From Micromonospora deserti (GTDB taxonomy: Bacteria > Actinomycetota > Actinomycetes > Mycobacteriales > Micromonosporaceae): 64,000 bases of DNA. Below are positions 27,200 to 37,300 of this stretch, one piece after another (positions within the stretch are counted from its first letter, which is position 1; the number at the start of each line of letters is the position of its first letter). The notes beneath the pieces are model-generated. The model made no database searches. It was not told the DNA's origin and was given only the letters and a program-made list of their open reading frames with translations. The stretch spans positions 31,073 through 95,072 of the forward strand of contig NZ_POUB01000002.1 in NCBI RefSeq assembly GCF_003236335.1, written 5' to 3'. The position numbers and the translations under genes were made by a program.

Positions 27200-27339
27200 T
27201 CCTGACAGTACGACGCCCGGCTCCGGCGCCGGATAGCTCGATCGTGCTTTCCATAGTGGACCATTCAGCCGATCCATGGCCCCGATGGCGGCGTGCACAC
27301 TATTGGCTCCTGTCCGTGATCGCACTGAGAAGGCGCCGT

Positions 27340-30300
27340 GTGACCAACGTTGACGTACCGACGCGGAGCGCCAGCATCGCGCCGAATGCGACTTTTCCCG
27401 CCACAAATCCCCGCCTATCATTCGGTCAGGAACGGATCTGGTTCACCGAACAGCTCACTCCCGGCACCGCCGCGTACGTCGTCTATTCGACCGTACGGCT
27501 GCGCGGGCCGCTGGACGTCAACCTCCTGCGCGCCGCCATCGACGCGACCGCCGCCCGGCACGACAGCCTGCGCATGCGGTTCACCGAGAACGCCGACGGT
27601 GAACCCGTCGTGCATGTGCTGCCCGAGGTGCGGGTACCGGTGACCGTCACCGCGGCGCCGTCCGAGGCCGCCGCCCGCGAGATGGTGGCTGCCTCCGTCC
27701 GCACCCCGTTCGACCTCAGCGCCGCCCCCCTGCTGCGGGCGCTCGTCGTCCGGCTCGGCGACGCGGACCACGTCGTGCACCTCGCGATGCACCACATCGT
27801 CAGCGACGGCTGGTCGCTGAACCTGCTCCTCGGCGAGGTCGCCGCCACCTACGGCGCGCTGAGGGACGGCGACCCCCCGCCCCCGGCGCCGGCGACCACC
27901 TATGTCGACTACGCCGCCTGGCAGCGGGACCGGCTCGACGGGCCGGCAACCGGGGACGGGTTCGCCTACTGGACCGAAGCGTTGGCCGGCGTGCCCCCGC
28001 TGGAGCTGCCCACCGACCGGCCCCGCCCGGCCGTACAGTCGTACGCCGGTGACACGCACCGCTTCACCTTCGACGCGGACCTCACCGACGGGCTGCGCCG
28101 GCTGAGCCGCGCCCACCGGGCCACCCTCTACATGACCCTGCTCACCGGTCTGCAGGCCGTGCTGTTCCGGTACAGCGGCCAGCGCGACTTCGCCATCGGC
28201 TCGCCAGTCGCCGGCCGGGTGGTGCCGGAGCTGGAGAACCTCGTCGGCCTGTTCGTCAACACGCTCGCCCTACGCGCCGACGTCTCCCCGGTCGGCGCGA
28301 CCGCCGGCACCCCCGCCGCCGAGCCCAGCTTCGGGGCCCTGCTGCGGCGCACCCGCACCACCGTCGTCCGCGCCCTGGCCCACCAGGAGATCCCGTTCGA
28401 ACGCCTGGTCAAGGAGCTCAACGTCGCCCGGGACGTCAGCCGCACCCCCGTGTTCCAAGTGCTGTTCACTTTGCAGAACTACGCCCACGACGGCGCCCGG
28501 TGGCCCGACGGCTTGCGCACCGAGGGCGTCGGCACCGACGCCGCCACCGCCCGCTTCGACCTGTCGTTGTACGTCAGCGAGACCGCCGACGGTTTGCGCG
28601 GCATGGTCGTCTACAACACCGACCTGTTCGACGCCGCCACCGTACGCCGGCTGGCCGCGAGCTTGCAGACCCTGCTACGCGCCGCGGTCGACCGGCCGGA
28701 CCTACCCGTCGCCGACCTCGACCTGCTCGGTCCCGCCGAACGGGACCGGATGCTGGCCCTCGCCCGGCCCGACCACGACGGCGTCGCCGCCGGGGTCACC
28801 GGCACGGCGAGCACCCTGGCCGACCTCATCGGCCCGCACGTCGCCGCCACGCCTGACGCCCCGGCCGTGGTCCACGGCCCGGACACGGTCACCTACCGGG
28901 AGCTGGACCAGCGGGCCAACCGGCTCGCCCACTGGCTGCGCAACCGGGGCGTCGGCCCGGACCGGCTGGTCGCGGTCCTGCTGGAACAGTCGGTCGAGCT
29001 GGCCGCGACGCTGCTCGGGGTGCTCCGGGCCGGTGGGGCGTACCTGCCGCTGGACCCGGAGCAGCCCGTCGCCCGGCTGGGCCTGATCCTCGCCGACGCC
29101 CGCCCAACCGTGGTGCTGACCAGCTCCGACCTGCGTGACCGGCTGTGCACCGAGGCGGAGGTCGCCTGCCTGGACGAGGTCGCGGCCGAGGTCGCGGCCG
29201 AGCCCTGCACCCCGCTCGCGGCCGGGACGACCGGCGGGAACCTCGCGTACGTCATCTACACCTCCGGGTCCACCGGCACTCCGAAGGGGGTGACCGTGGC
29301 CCACCGGCAGGTGCTGCGCTACCTCGACGGGGTGGCCGATCGGTTCGCGGTGGCCCCGGCCGCCCGGTACGGGCTGCTGCAGTCGATGTCGTTCGACTTC
29401 AGCGTCACCGTTTTCTACCTGGCGTTGGCCACCGGCGGCGCGGTGCACCTGCTCCCTCGCCGGTGCACCGGAGCCGAACTCGCCGAGCGGCTGCGCGCCC
29501 AGCGCATCCACTACCTGAAGATCACCCCGTCGCATCTGACTGCGCTGACCGCCGACGCCGAGCCGGGCGACCTGCTGCCCGCCCGCGCGCTGATCCTCGG
29601 CGGCGAGGCGTCCGACCTGGACCGCGTCGGCCCGCTCGCGGCCGCCGGCCCGGCCCGAGTGTTCAACCACTACGGCCCCACCGAGGCCACCGTCGGCGTC
29701 ACCACGTACGAGGTGACGGCCGACGGGCCGCGCACCGGCTCGGCACCGATCGGCCAGCCCCTGCCGCACGCCCGGGTGTACGTGCTCGACGAGCGGATGC
29801 GTCCGGTGCCGGTCGGGGTGCCGGGCGAGCTGTACCTCGGCGGTGACCGGCTCGCCCGCGGCTACCTGAACCGGCCCGGCCTGACCGCCGAGCGGTTCCT
29901 GCCCGACCCGTACGGTCCGCCCGGCGCCCGCCTCTACCGCACCGGCGACCTGGGCTACTGGCGCGAGGACGGGCAGCTGGTGTTTCTCGGCCGCCGCGAC
30001 CACCAGGTGAAGATCCGCGGCTACCGGGTCGAGCTGGGCGAGATCGAGGCAGCGCTGCGGGACTGCCCCGGGGTGCGGCAGGCGGCGGTGCTGCTGCGCG
30101 ACGACCGGCTGGTGGCCTACCTGGAGCCGGCACCCGGCGCGATCGTGCCGGACCCCGCGCAGCTGCGTCGCCACCTCGCCGACCGGCTGCCCGAGCACAT
30201 GGTCCCCAGTCGCTGGGTACGCCTGGACCGGCTGCCGCTGCAGGAGCACGGCAAGGTGGACCGGCGGGCCCTGCCCGAGCCGACCGACGACGGGCCGACC

Positions 30301-32856
30301 GGGGAGCGGGTGGCGCCGGTCGGGCCGGTGGAGACCCTGGTGGCCGGGATCTGGCGGGCCGTGCTCGGGGTGGCCGAGGTCGGCGCCACCGACGACTTCT
30401 TCGACCTGGGCGGGCACTCCCTGCTGGCCACCCAGGTGGTGGCCCGGCTGCGCCGGGAACTACCCGCGGCCGTCGGCAGCGCCGCACCGGCGGTCAGCGT
30501 GATGGACCTGTTCCGCCACCGCACCGTACGCGAGCTGGCCCGCCTCGTCGCCGGGGCCGGCGCCGGCCCCAACGGGCTGCTGCACGAGCTGACCCCGCCG
30601 GTGCCGGCCGCGGACCGGGTCGCCACCCTGGTCTGCGTCCCGTACGGCGGCGGCAGCGCCGTGGTCTACCAACCGCTGGCCGACGCGCTGCCACCCGGCC
30701 ACCGACTGCTCTCGGTGGCCGTGCCCGGGCACGACATCGGCCTCGCGGACGATCCCGCGCCCATCGAGGACGTCGCCGCCGACGTCGTCGCGGAGATCCT
30801 GGACCGGGTGGCGGGGCCGCTGATCCTGTACGGACACTGCGGCCCCGGCGGGGCGCTGGCTGTGGAGGTCGCCCGCCGGCTGGAGGCCGCCGGCCGGGAC
30901 CTGCTCGCGGTGTACCTCGGCGCGGTCTTCCCGTTCGCCCGGCCCGCCGGCGGCGTGCTCGGGCCGCTGCTGCGGCTGCGGCTGGCCGAACGCGTCCGCA
31001 GCGACCGGATCTACCGCACCTGGTTGCAGGCGCAGGGCACCGCCGTGGGGTCGCTCGCACCCGACGAGGTCCGGTTCCTGATCCGGGCGATGCGGCACGA
31101 CGCCCAGGTCTCCGAGGACTACTTCACCGATCTGATGCGGCAGCGGGCCAGCCCGCTGCGCGCGCCGATCGTCTCCGTCGTCGGCGAGCGCGACCGCAGC
31201 ACCGACTACCACGAGGAGCGGTACCGGGAGTGGCACTTCCTCAGCGACCGCACCGCGCTGGCGGTGATCGACGAGGGTGGGCACTACTTCCTGAAGTACC
31301 GGGCCGGTGAGCTGGCCGAGATCGTCACCGGCGTGCACCGTCAGCTCGACGCGCCGCCGCCACCCGCCCCGGCCAGCCAGGGCGGCGCGCAGCCCGCCTG
31401 GCAGCTCGCCCGCGTCTCCCACCGGTCCGCCGACGCCCACCCGACACCGGACGCGAACACTCCGGTGGCCACCGCGCCGCCACCGAGCCTGCGCCGCTTC
31501 GGCCTGGTCGCTGCCGGCCAGGTGATCTCCGGCATGGGCACCGCGCTGACCACCTTCGCCATCCCGCTGTGGATCTACACCGAGACCGGATCGCTCGCCC
31601 GGTTCGCGCTCTTCGCCGTGCTCGGCCTGCTGCCCGGCCTGCTCGTCGCGCCGCTGGCCGGCGCGCTGATCGACCGCACCAGCCGGCGGCGCGTACTGCT
31701 GGTCGCCAACGCCGCCGCCGGAGGCGCCAACGCGATGATGGCCGGGCTGGTGCTGGCCGACCGGGCCGAGGTATGGCACTTCTACCCGCTGACCGGCTGG
31801 CTGTCGGTGGCGCTGGCCTTCCAACGCCTCGCGTTCGTCTCGGCGGTGCCGCAGCTGGTGCCCAAGCGCTTCCTCGGCCACGCCAACGGGCTCACCCAGA
31901 CCGCCGTCGGTCTCACCCAGTTCACCGTGCCACTGGTCGCCGTGGCACTGCTACAGGCCGTCGGGCTGCGCGGCATCCTGCTCATCGACGTGGCGTCGTA
32001 CCTGTTCGCGATCGGGGTGCTGGCGGTCGTCCGGTTCCCCCGTACCCTGGCCCTGCAACGCCGCGAGGGCATCGGCGCTGAGATCGTCGCCGGGTTGCGT
32101 TACTCGCTGCGGCGCCGGGAGTTCCGTGCCATGCTCGCGTTCTTCGCGGCGCTGAACTTCTTCCTGTTCCCCGTGCTGTTCCTGCTCTCCCCGCTCGTGC
32201 TCGGCTTCGCCAGCCTGACCGAGGTGGCGCGTGTCGCGCTGACCGGCGGGGTCGGCGCGGCCACCGGCGGCCTGGTGATGCTGGTCTGGGGTGGCCCCCG
32301 CCGACGCCGGATGCGGGCGGTGCTGCTCGGCACCCTCGGCATCGCGGTGGCAGCCGTGCTGACCGGGCTAAGGCCGAACCTGCTGCTCATCGGCGCGGGC
32401 GCGTTCGGCATGTACCTGGCCCTCGGCATCGTCAACGGTGTCTACAACACGATCATCCAGACCAAGGTGCCGCCCCGCTTCCACGGCCGGGTCTTCGCGC
32501 TCAACCAGATGGTTGCGCAGTCCACCCTGCCGCTGGGCTGGGGCCTCGTCGCTCCGTTCGCCGCCCGGGTAGCCGAACCGATGCTGCTGCCCGACGGCGC
32601 GCTGGCCACCACGGTCGGCGTAGTGATCGGCGTCGGTCCGGGGCGCGGCCAGGGGCTGCTCTACGTGCTGTTCGGGGTGTGCATCGCGCTGACGGCGCTG
32701 GTGTCGCTGGCCACGCCCGTCCTCGCCCGGTTCGACGACGAGGTGCCCGACGCGCCACCGGACGACCTGGTCGGCATCGAGGAACGCCGGGCCAGGGCCG
32801 CCCGCGTCGAGGAGCGCCGGGCGCGGGCCGTCGCGACCGGGCGGAGGGTGGGCTGA
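27340..32856 (+). CDS. NRPS C-A-T-TE fused to an MFS exporter
   Basis: A 1838-residue multidomain protein. The condensation domain (about 20-470) has an intact HHIVSDG at 151-157. The adenylation domain (about 495-980) has YTSGSTGTPKG and a pocket I read as D-F-T-K-I-G-H-V-G-K, close to Asp codes. The carrier domain has DLGGHSLLATQ near 1020. The thioesterase (about 1095-1335) has GHCGPGG, so the nucleophile is Cys1167, with a later Asp in GERDRS and His in EGGHYF. After a Pro/Ala linker, about 1385-1800 is an MFS domain with roughly eleven to twelve helices and AGALIDRTSRRRVLL. GTG 27340 has AGAAGG six bases upstream. It probably completes, releases and exports the product. Confidence 0.9.
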   Translation: MTNVDVPTRSASIAPNATFPATNPRLSFGQERIWFTEQLTPGTAAYVVYSTVRLRGPLDVNLLRAAIDATAARHDSLRMRFTENADGEPVVHVLPEVRVPVTVTAAPSEAAAREMVAASVRTPFDLSAAPLLRALVVRLGDADHVVHLAMHHIVSDGWSLNLLLGEVAATYGALRDGDPPPPAPATTYVDYAAWQRDRLDGPATGDGFAYWTEALAGVPPLELPTDRPRPAVQSYAGDTHRFTFDADLTDGLRRLSRAHRATLYMTLLTGLQAVLFRYSGQRDFAIGSPVAGRVVPELENLVGLFVNTLALRADVSPVGATAGTPAAEPSFGALLRRTRTTVVRALAHQEIPFERLVKELNVARDVSRTPVFQVLFTLQNYAHDGARWPDGLRTEGVGTDAATARFDLSLYVSETADGLRGMVVYNTDLFDAATVRRLAASLQTLLRAAVDRPDLPVADLDLLGPAERDRMLALARPDHDGVAAGVTGTASTLADLIGPHVAATPDAPAVVHGPDTVTYRELDQRANRLAHWLRNRGVGPDRLVAVLLEQSVELAATLLGVLRAGGAYLPLDPEQPVARLGLILADARPTVVLTSSDLRDRLCTEAEVACLDEVAAEVAAEPCTPLAAGTTGGNLAYVIYTSGSTGTPKGVTVAHRQVLRYLDGVADRFAVAPAARYGLLQSMSFDFSVTVFYLALATGGAVHLLPRRCTGAELAERLRAQRIHYLKITPSHLTALTADAEPGDLLPARALILGGEASDLDRVGPLAAAGPARVFNHYGPTEATVGVTTYEVTADGPRTGSAPIGQPLPHARVYVLDERMRPVPVGVPGELYLGGDRLARGYLNRPGLTAERFLPDPYGPPGARLYRTGDLGYWREDGQLVFLGRRDHQVKIRGYRVELGEIEAALRDCPGVRQAAVLLRDDRLVAYLEPAPGAIVPDPAQLRRHLADRLPEHMVPSRWVRLDRLPLQEHGKVDRRALPEPTDDGPTGERVAPVGPVETLVAGIWRAVLGVAEVGATDDFFDLGGHSLLATQVVARLRRELPAAVGSAAPAVSVMDLFRHRTVRELARLVAGAGAGPNGLLHELTPPVPAADRVATLVCVPYGGGSAVVYQPLADALPPGHRLLSVAVPGHDIGLADDPAPIEDVAADVVAEILDRVAGPLILYGHCGPGGALAVEVARRLEAAGRDLLAVYLGAVFPFARPAGGVLGPLLRLRLAERVRSDRIYRTWLQAQGTAVGSLAPDEVRFLIRAMRHDAQVSEDYFTDLMRQRASPLRAPIVSVVGERDRSTDYHEERYREWHFLSDRTALAVIDEGGHYFLKYRAGELAEIVTGVHRQLDAPPPPAPASQGGAQPAWQLARVSHRSADAHPTPDANTPVATAPPPSLRRFGLVAAGQVISGMGTALTTFAIPLWIYTETGSLARFALFAVLGLLPGLLVAPLAGALIDRTSRRRVLLVANAAAGGANAMMAGLVLADRAEVWHFYPLTGWLSVALAFQRLAFVSAVPQLVPKRFLGHANGLTQTAVGLTQFTVPLVAVALLQAVGLRGILLIDVASYLFAIGVLAVVRFPRTLALQRREGIGAEIVAGLRYSLRRREFRAMLAFFAALNFFLFPVLFLLSPLVLGFASLTEVARVALTGGVGAATGGLVMLVWGGPRRRRMRAVLLGTLGIAVAAVLTGLRPNLLLIGAGAFGMYLALGIVNGVYNTIIQTKVPPRFHGRVFALNQMVAQSTLPLGWGLVAPFAARVAEPMLLPDGALATTVGVVIGVGPGRGQGLLYVLFGVCIALTALVSLATPVLARFDDEVPDAPPDDLVGIEERRARAARVEERRARAVATGRRVG

Positions 32857-32857
32857 C

Positions 32858-34369
32858 GTGACCGCAGCGCCCACCGGCCGGTTGGCATCCCCGTCCCGGA
32901 CCGTGCCCGAGTTGCTCGACTGGCGCACCGCCCTGCATCCGGACCGGGTGGCGGTGGAGGTGCACGGCTGGGCGAGGCTGACCTTCGCCGAATGGTCCGC
33001 CGGCGCGGTCGCCGTCGCCGCCGCGCTGCTGCGCCGGGGCCTGCGCCGCGGCGACCGCGTCGGCCTGCTGTTCGGCGCCCGTGACTGGCCCCGGTTCGCC
33101 GTGGCGTACTGCGGGGTGCTCCGGGCCGGCGGCGTCGCCGTGCCGCTGTCCGACCGGCTCGCCGCCGGGCAACTCGAGCACGCGCTGACACACTGCGCGG
33201 CCACCGCCGTCGTGCACGGCGACGACACCCCTGCCCCGTCGCTTCCGTCCGGCCTGCCCGTCTGGACCTGCGGCGATCTGCTCGCCGGCCGCTGCACCGA
33301 GCCCGGCCCGTCGGCCGCCCGCCCCGGCGACCTCGCGCAGATCCTCTACACCTCCGGCACGACGGGCCGCCCCAAGGGCGTGGCGGCCAGCCACGCCAAC
33401 CTGACCGTCGGCGCGCCGAACCACCCGCGCCGGCTGGCCCTGGCCCACTCGGAGCGGTTCCTGCACGCGTTCGCCATCGGCACCAACGCCGGGCAGACCA
33501 TGCTGCTCAACGCGCTCACCGCGCGGGCCGCCGCGCTCACCCTGCCCCGGTTCACCCCGGTCCGGTTCGCCCGCTTGGTCGAGTCCCCAGGTACGGGGAC
33601 CGTGTTCGTCGTCCCGTCGATCGCCGTCGAGCTGCTCGACTCCGGGGCGCTGCGCGGCCGGGACACCCGTGGCGTACAGCTGATCGGCTCCACCGCCGCG
33701 CCGCTGGCCCCGGCCGTCGCGGCCCGGCTGGCCGAGGCCTTCCCGCAGGCCACCATCGTCAACTACTACACCTCCACCGAGGCCGCCCCGGCCCAGACGA
33801 CCATGATCTACGACCCGTCCCGCCGGGACGCGGTCGGCCGGCCCGTCGGCGGCCAGCTGATGGTCGCCGACGCCGACGGCAACCCGCTGCCCGCCGGGAC
33901 GACCGGCGACGTGTGGCTGCGCGCCCCTCATCCCCGCTCGTACTACCGCGACGAGGCAGCGAACCGGGCTACGTTCCGGGACGGGTGGGTACGCATGGGC
34001 GACGTGGGCCGGGTCGACGCCGACGGCTACCTGTACCTCACCGACCGGCACCAGGACGTCATCAAGACCGGCGCGTTCAAGGTCTCCACCATCGAGGTCG
34101 AGGCGGCGCTGCACGAACACCCTCTGGTCGCCGAGGCGGCGGTCGTCGGGGTCCCGCACCCGGTGCTCGGCTCGGCGGTGGCCGCCGCCGTCGTGCCCCG
34201 GCCACAGGCCGGTCCGGACGGACTGTCCCTGCCGGCACTGCGCGGCTTTCTCGCCGACCGGCTGGCCGACTACCAGCTGCCCGCCCGGCTCCTGCTGCTG
34301 GACCACCTGCCCCGCAACGAGGGCGGCAAGGTGCTCAAGCGGCAGCTCACCGACCTGTTCGACAACTGA
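32858..34369 (+). CDS. Acyl-AMP ligase / acyl-CoA synthetase family protein
   Basis: A 503-residue adenylate-forming enzyme. ILYTSGTTGRPKGVAASHANL near residue 165 is the P-loop (A3), YYTSTEAAPAQT near 305 the A5 region, and GWVRMGDVGRVDADGYLY, IKTGAFKVSTIEVE and the C-terminal GGKVLKRQL supply the A7, A8 and catalytic-lysine (A10) motifs. There is no carrier domain in the protein. The GTG at 32858 is one base after the NRPS stop. With the free carrier protein at 37496 it can supply an acyl or aryl starter to the assembly line; the acid activated cannot be told from sequence. Confidence 0.87.
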   Translation: MTAAPTGRLASPSRTVPELLDWRTALHPDRVAVEVHGWARLTFAEWSAGAVAVAAALLRRGLRRGDRVGLLFGARDWPRFAVAYCGVLRAGGVAVPLSDRLAAGQLEHALTHCAATAVVHGDDTPAPSLPSGLPVWTCGDLLAGRCTEPGPSAARPGDLAQILYTSGTTGRPKGVAASHANLTVGAPNHPRRLALAHSERFLHAFAIGTNAGQTMLLNALTARAAALTLPRFTPVRFARLVESPGTGTVFVVPSIAVELLDSGALRGRDTRGVQLIGSTAAPLAPAVAARLAEAFPQATIVNYYTSTEAAPAQTTMIYDPSRRDAVGRPVGGQLMVADADGNPLPAGTTGDVWLRAPHPRSYYRDEAANRATFRDGWVRMGDVGRVDADGYLYLTDRHQDVIKTGAFKVSTIEVEAALHEHPLVAEAAVVGVPHPVLGSAVAAAVVPRPQAGPDGLSLPALRGFLADRLADYQLPARLLLLDHLPRNEGGKVLKRQLTDLFDN

Positions 34370-34394
34370 CCATCAGCACCCCGTGGGAGAGCAT

Positions 34395-37300
34395 GTGGGC
34401 ACCGCCGAGGCGACATACGCACAGCACGCCGTCTGGTTCACCGAGCAGGCCGGAGTCGCCGGCACGGCGTACCACATGGCGCTGGGCGTACGGTTCGCCG
34501 CCGAACTCGACCGTCGGGCCCTCGTCGCGGCGTGCGCCGCGGTGGCCGAACAGCACCCGGTCCTGTACGCCCGGATCACCACCGACGACGACGGCACCCC
34601 CCGCCTGGTGCCGGCCGACATCCGCCCGTCGGTCACCTTCGGGGAGCTGACCGACGCCCGGGTCGCCGCGGAGATCGCCCGCCCGCACGACCTGCGGACC
34701 GGACCGCTGGCCCGGTTCACCGTGCTGACTGGCACCGACGGAACGCACCTGCTGCTCGTCACCGCCCACCATCTGGCCTTCGACGGTATGTCCAAGGACG
34801 TACTGGCCCGGGACCTGGCCGCCGCGTACACCGCCGCCCGGCGCGGCGGCCCGGCCGGCGTCGCGCCACGCGCCGACGGATACGCGGGCCTCGCCGCGGC
34901 CGAACAGCAACGTGTCGCCACCGACCTGCCCGCTGCCCGCGCCTACTGGGCCCGGCACTGGTCCGGCCCCGGCGACGTCGTCCTGCCCGGCCTGCGCCGG
35001 CTGCCCACCGGCGCGGAGCCCGGCGCCGCCGTGACCGTCAACCTGCCCGTCGACCTTGTCGACGGCATCGACCTGGCCGCCCGGTCACTCGACGTGACCC
35101 GCTTCGAACTGCTGTTCGCCGTGCTGCACGCCCTGCTCGAGCGCTACGGCAACCGGGGCATCCCCGTCGGGGTGGCCCTGTCCACCCGCACCCCGGACCA
35201 GGCCGACCGGGTCGGGCTGTTCGTCAACGAGCTCCCCGTCACCGCCGACACGGCCGAGGGAACTGTTCGCGACCACGTCCACGCCGTCCGGGCCCGGCTG
35301 CGCGAGGTGTACCGCTACCGCGCCGTGCCGCTGGCCCACGCCGTATCCGGCCTGCGGCCCGCGCCGGCGTTGACCCCGGTCAGCATCGCCTATCGGCGGG
35401 GCGGCGTCGAACCGGTCTTCCCGGGGGTGGCCAGCGAGGTCGACTGGACCCTGTTCTGCGGGGCCGCCCGCAACGCCCTGCACGTTCAAATCGTGGACAC
35501 ATCCACCGGCGTCACGGTCAGCCTCCAGCACAGCCCCTCAGCCATCGATACCGACGCCGTGCGCCGGATCGGCGGACACCTGGGCACCATGCTCGCCGCC
35601 GCGGTCGCCGACCCCGACCGGCCGGTGGCGGAGTTACCGGTGCTCCCCGCCGACGAACTCGACCACGTCACCCGCGCCTGGAACGACACCGACCGGGCGT
35701 ACCCTGCCGAGGCGACCGTGCCCGCCCTGTTCGCCGGCCGCGTCGCTGCGGATCCGGACGCGCCGGCCGTGGTCGACGGCGACCGGACGCTGAGCTACGC
35801 CCAGCTCGACGCCGCCGCCGCCCGGCTCGCCGCGTTGCTGCGGGACCGGGACGTCGGTCCCGGCGCGCTCGTCGCCGTCGCGCTGGACCGGTCCTGGCAG
35901 GCGGTGGTGACCATGCTGGCGGTGCTGCGGTGCCGAGCCGCCTACCTGCCGATCGACCCGGGCCATCCGCCGGCCCGTCAGGAGGCCGTCCTCGCCGACG
36001 CCGCCCCGGCGCTGGTCGTGACGACCACCGCCACCCAGACGGCCTGGCCCACGCTCGCCCTCGACCGGACCGACCTGCTCGGCGGCCCGGCCCCGGTGGA
36101 GACCGCCCCCGCCGGTGCGCCGACGGCCGACGACCTCGCGTACGTGCTCTACACCTCTGGATCGACCGGCCGCCCCAAGGGCGTGGCGGTGCGGCACGGG
36201 GCGTTGGCCAACCTGCTACTCGGCGTGCGGGACCTGCTGGACAGCGGCCCGCAGCACCGGTGGCTGCACCTGACGTCGCTGTCGTTCGACATCTCCACCG
36301 TGGAGGTTTTCTTGCCGCTGGTCACCGGCGGCCGGGTGGTCGTCGCCTCGGGAGTCAGCGTCCTGGACGGCGCGGCCGTGCTGCGGCTGGTCCGCACCGC
36401 CGGCGTAACCCACGCCCAGGCCACCCCGTCGGGCTGGCGGGTGCTGCTGGAGGCCGGCCTCGGCGCCTCCGCTCCGGGCGCCGCCGTGGTCACGCCGGAG
36501 CCGCTCGTCGCGGTCGCCGGCGGCGAGGCGTTGCCGGTCGCCCTCGCCCGGGACCTGCGGGCCCGCACCGTGCGCCTCATCAACGGGTACGGGCCGACGG
36601 AGGCGACCGTGTACGCGACGATGGCGGACATTTCCGCAGACCCCGCCGAGGTCACCATCGGGCGGCCGCTGCCGAACGTGCGGGCGTACGTACTGGACGA
36701 GGCGCGCCGGCCCGCGCCGGTCGGGCTGCCCGGTGAGCTGTACCTGGCCGGCGCCGGGCTGGCCGCCGGCTATCTGGGGCGGGACGATCTCACCGCCCAG
36801 CGGTTCGTGCCGGAGCCGTTCGGGCGGCCCGGTAAGTGGCTCTACCGCACCGGCGACCGCTGCCGGTGGCTGCCGGACGGGCGGATCGAATTCCTCGGCC
36901 GCACCGACGACCAGGTCAAGGTCCGAGGGCACCGGATCGAGTTGGGGGAGATCGACGCCCGGCTTCTCGACCACCCCGGCGTGGCCGGGGCGGCCACCGT
37001 GCTCCGGCGGGACGACGACGAGCCCCGCCTCGTCGCGTACGTGGTGACCCGGGCGGGCGCCGCCCCGGACCCGGCCGAGCTACGCCGGCACCTGGCGCTG
37101 AGCCTGCCACAGGCTGTGCTGCCAACCGACTATGTGGCGCTGGAGCGGCTGCCGCTGAGCCCGAACGGCAAGGTCGACCGGGCCGCCCTGCCTGCCCCGG
37201 CGGCCCGGGACGCCGCCGTGGACGTGCCCCCCGACGCGGCCGCCGGCACCGGCATGGGCGACGACCCGGTGGTGGAGCAGCTGCGGCTGATCTGGCAGGA

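Noticed and set aside
28702..30417. 571-codon minus-strand ORF inside the NRPS gene
   Set aside because: Opposite-strand shadow of the adenylation domain with no recognisable family.
32858..34369. Third NRPS adenylation module
   Set aside because: It has neither condensation nor carrier domain, and its motifs follow acyl-CoA synthetase rather than amino acid adenylation spacing.
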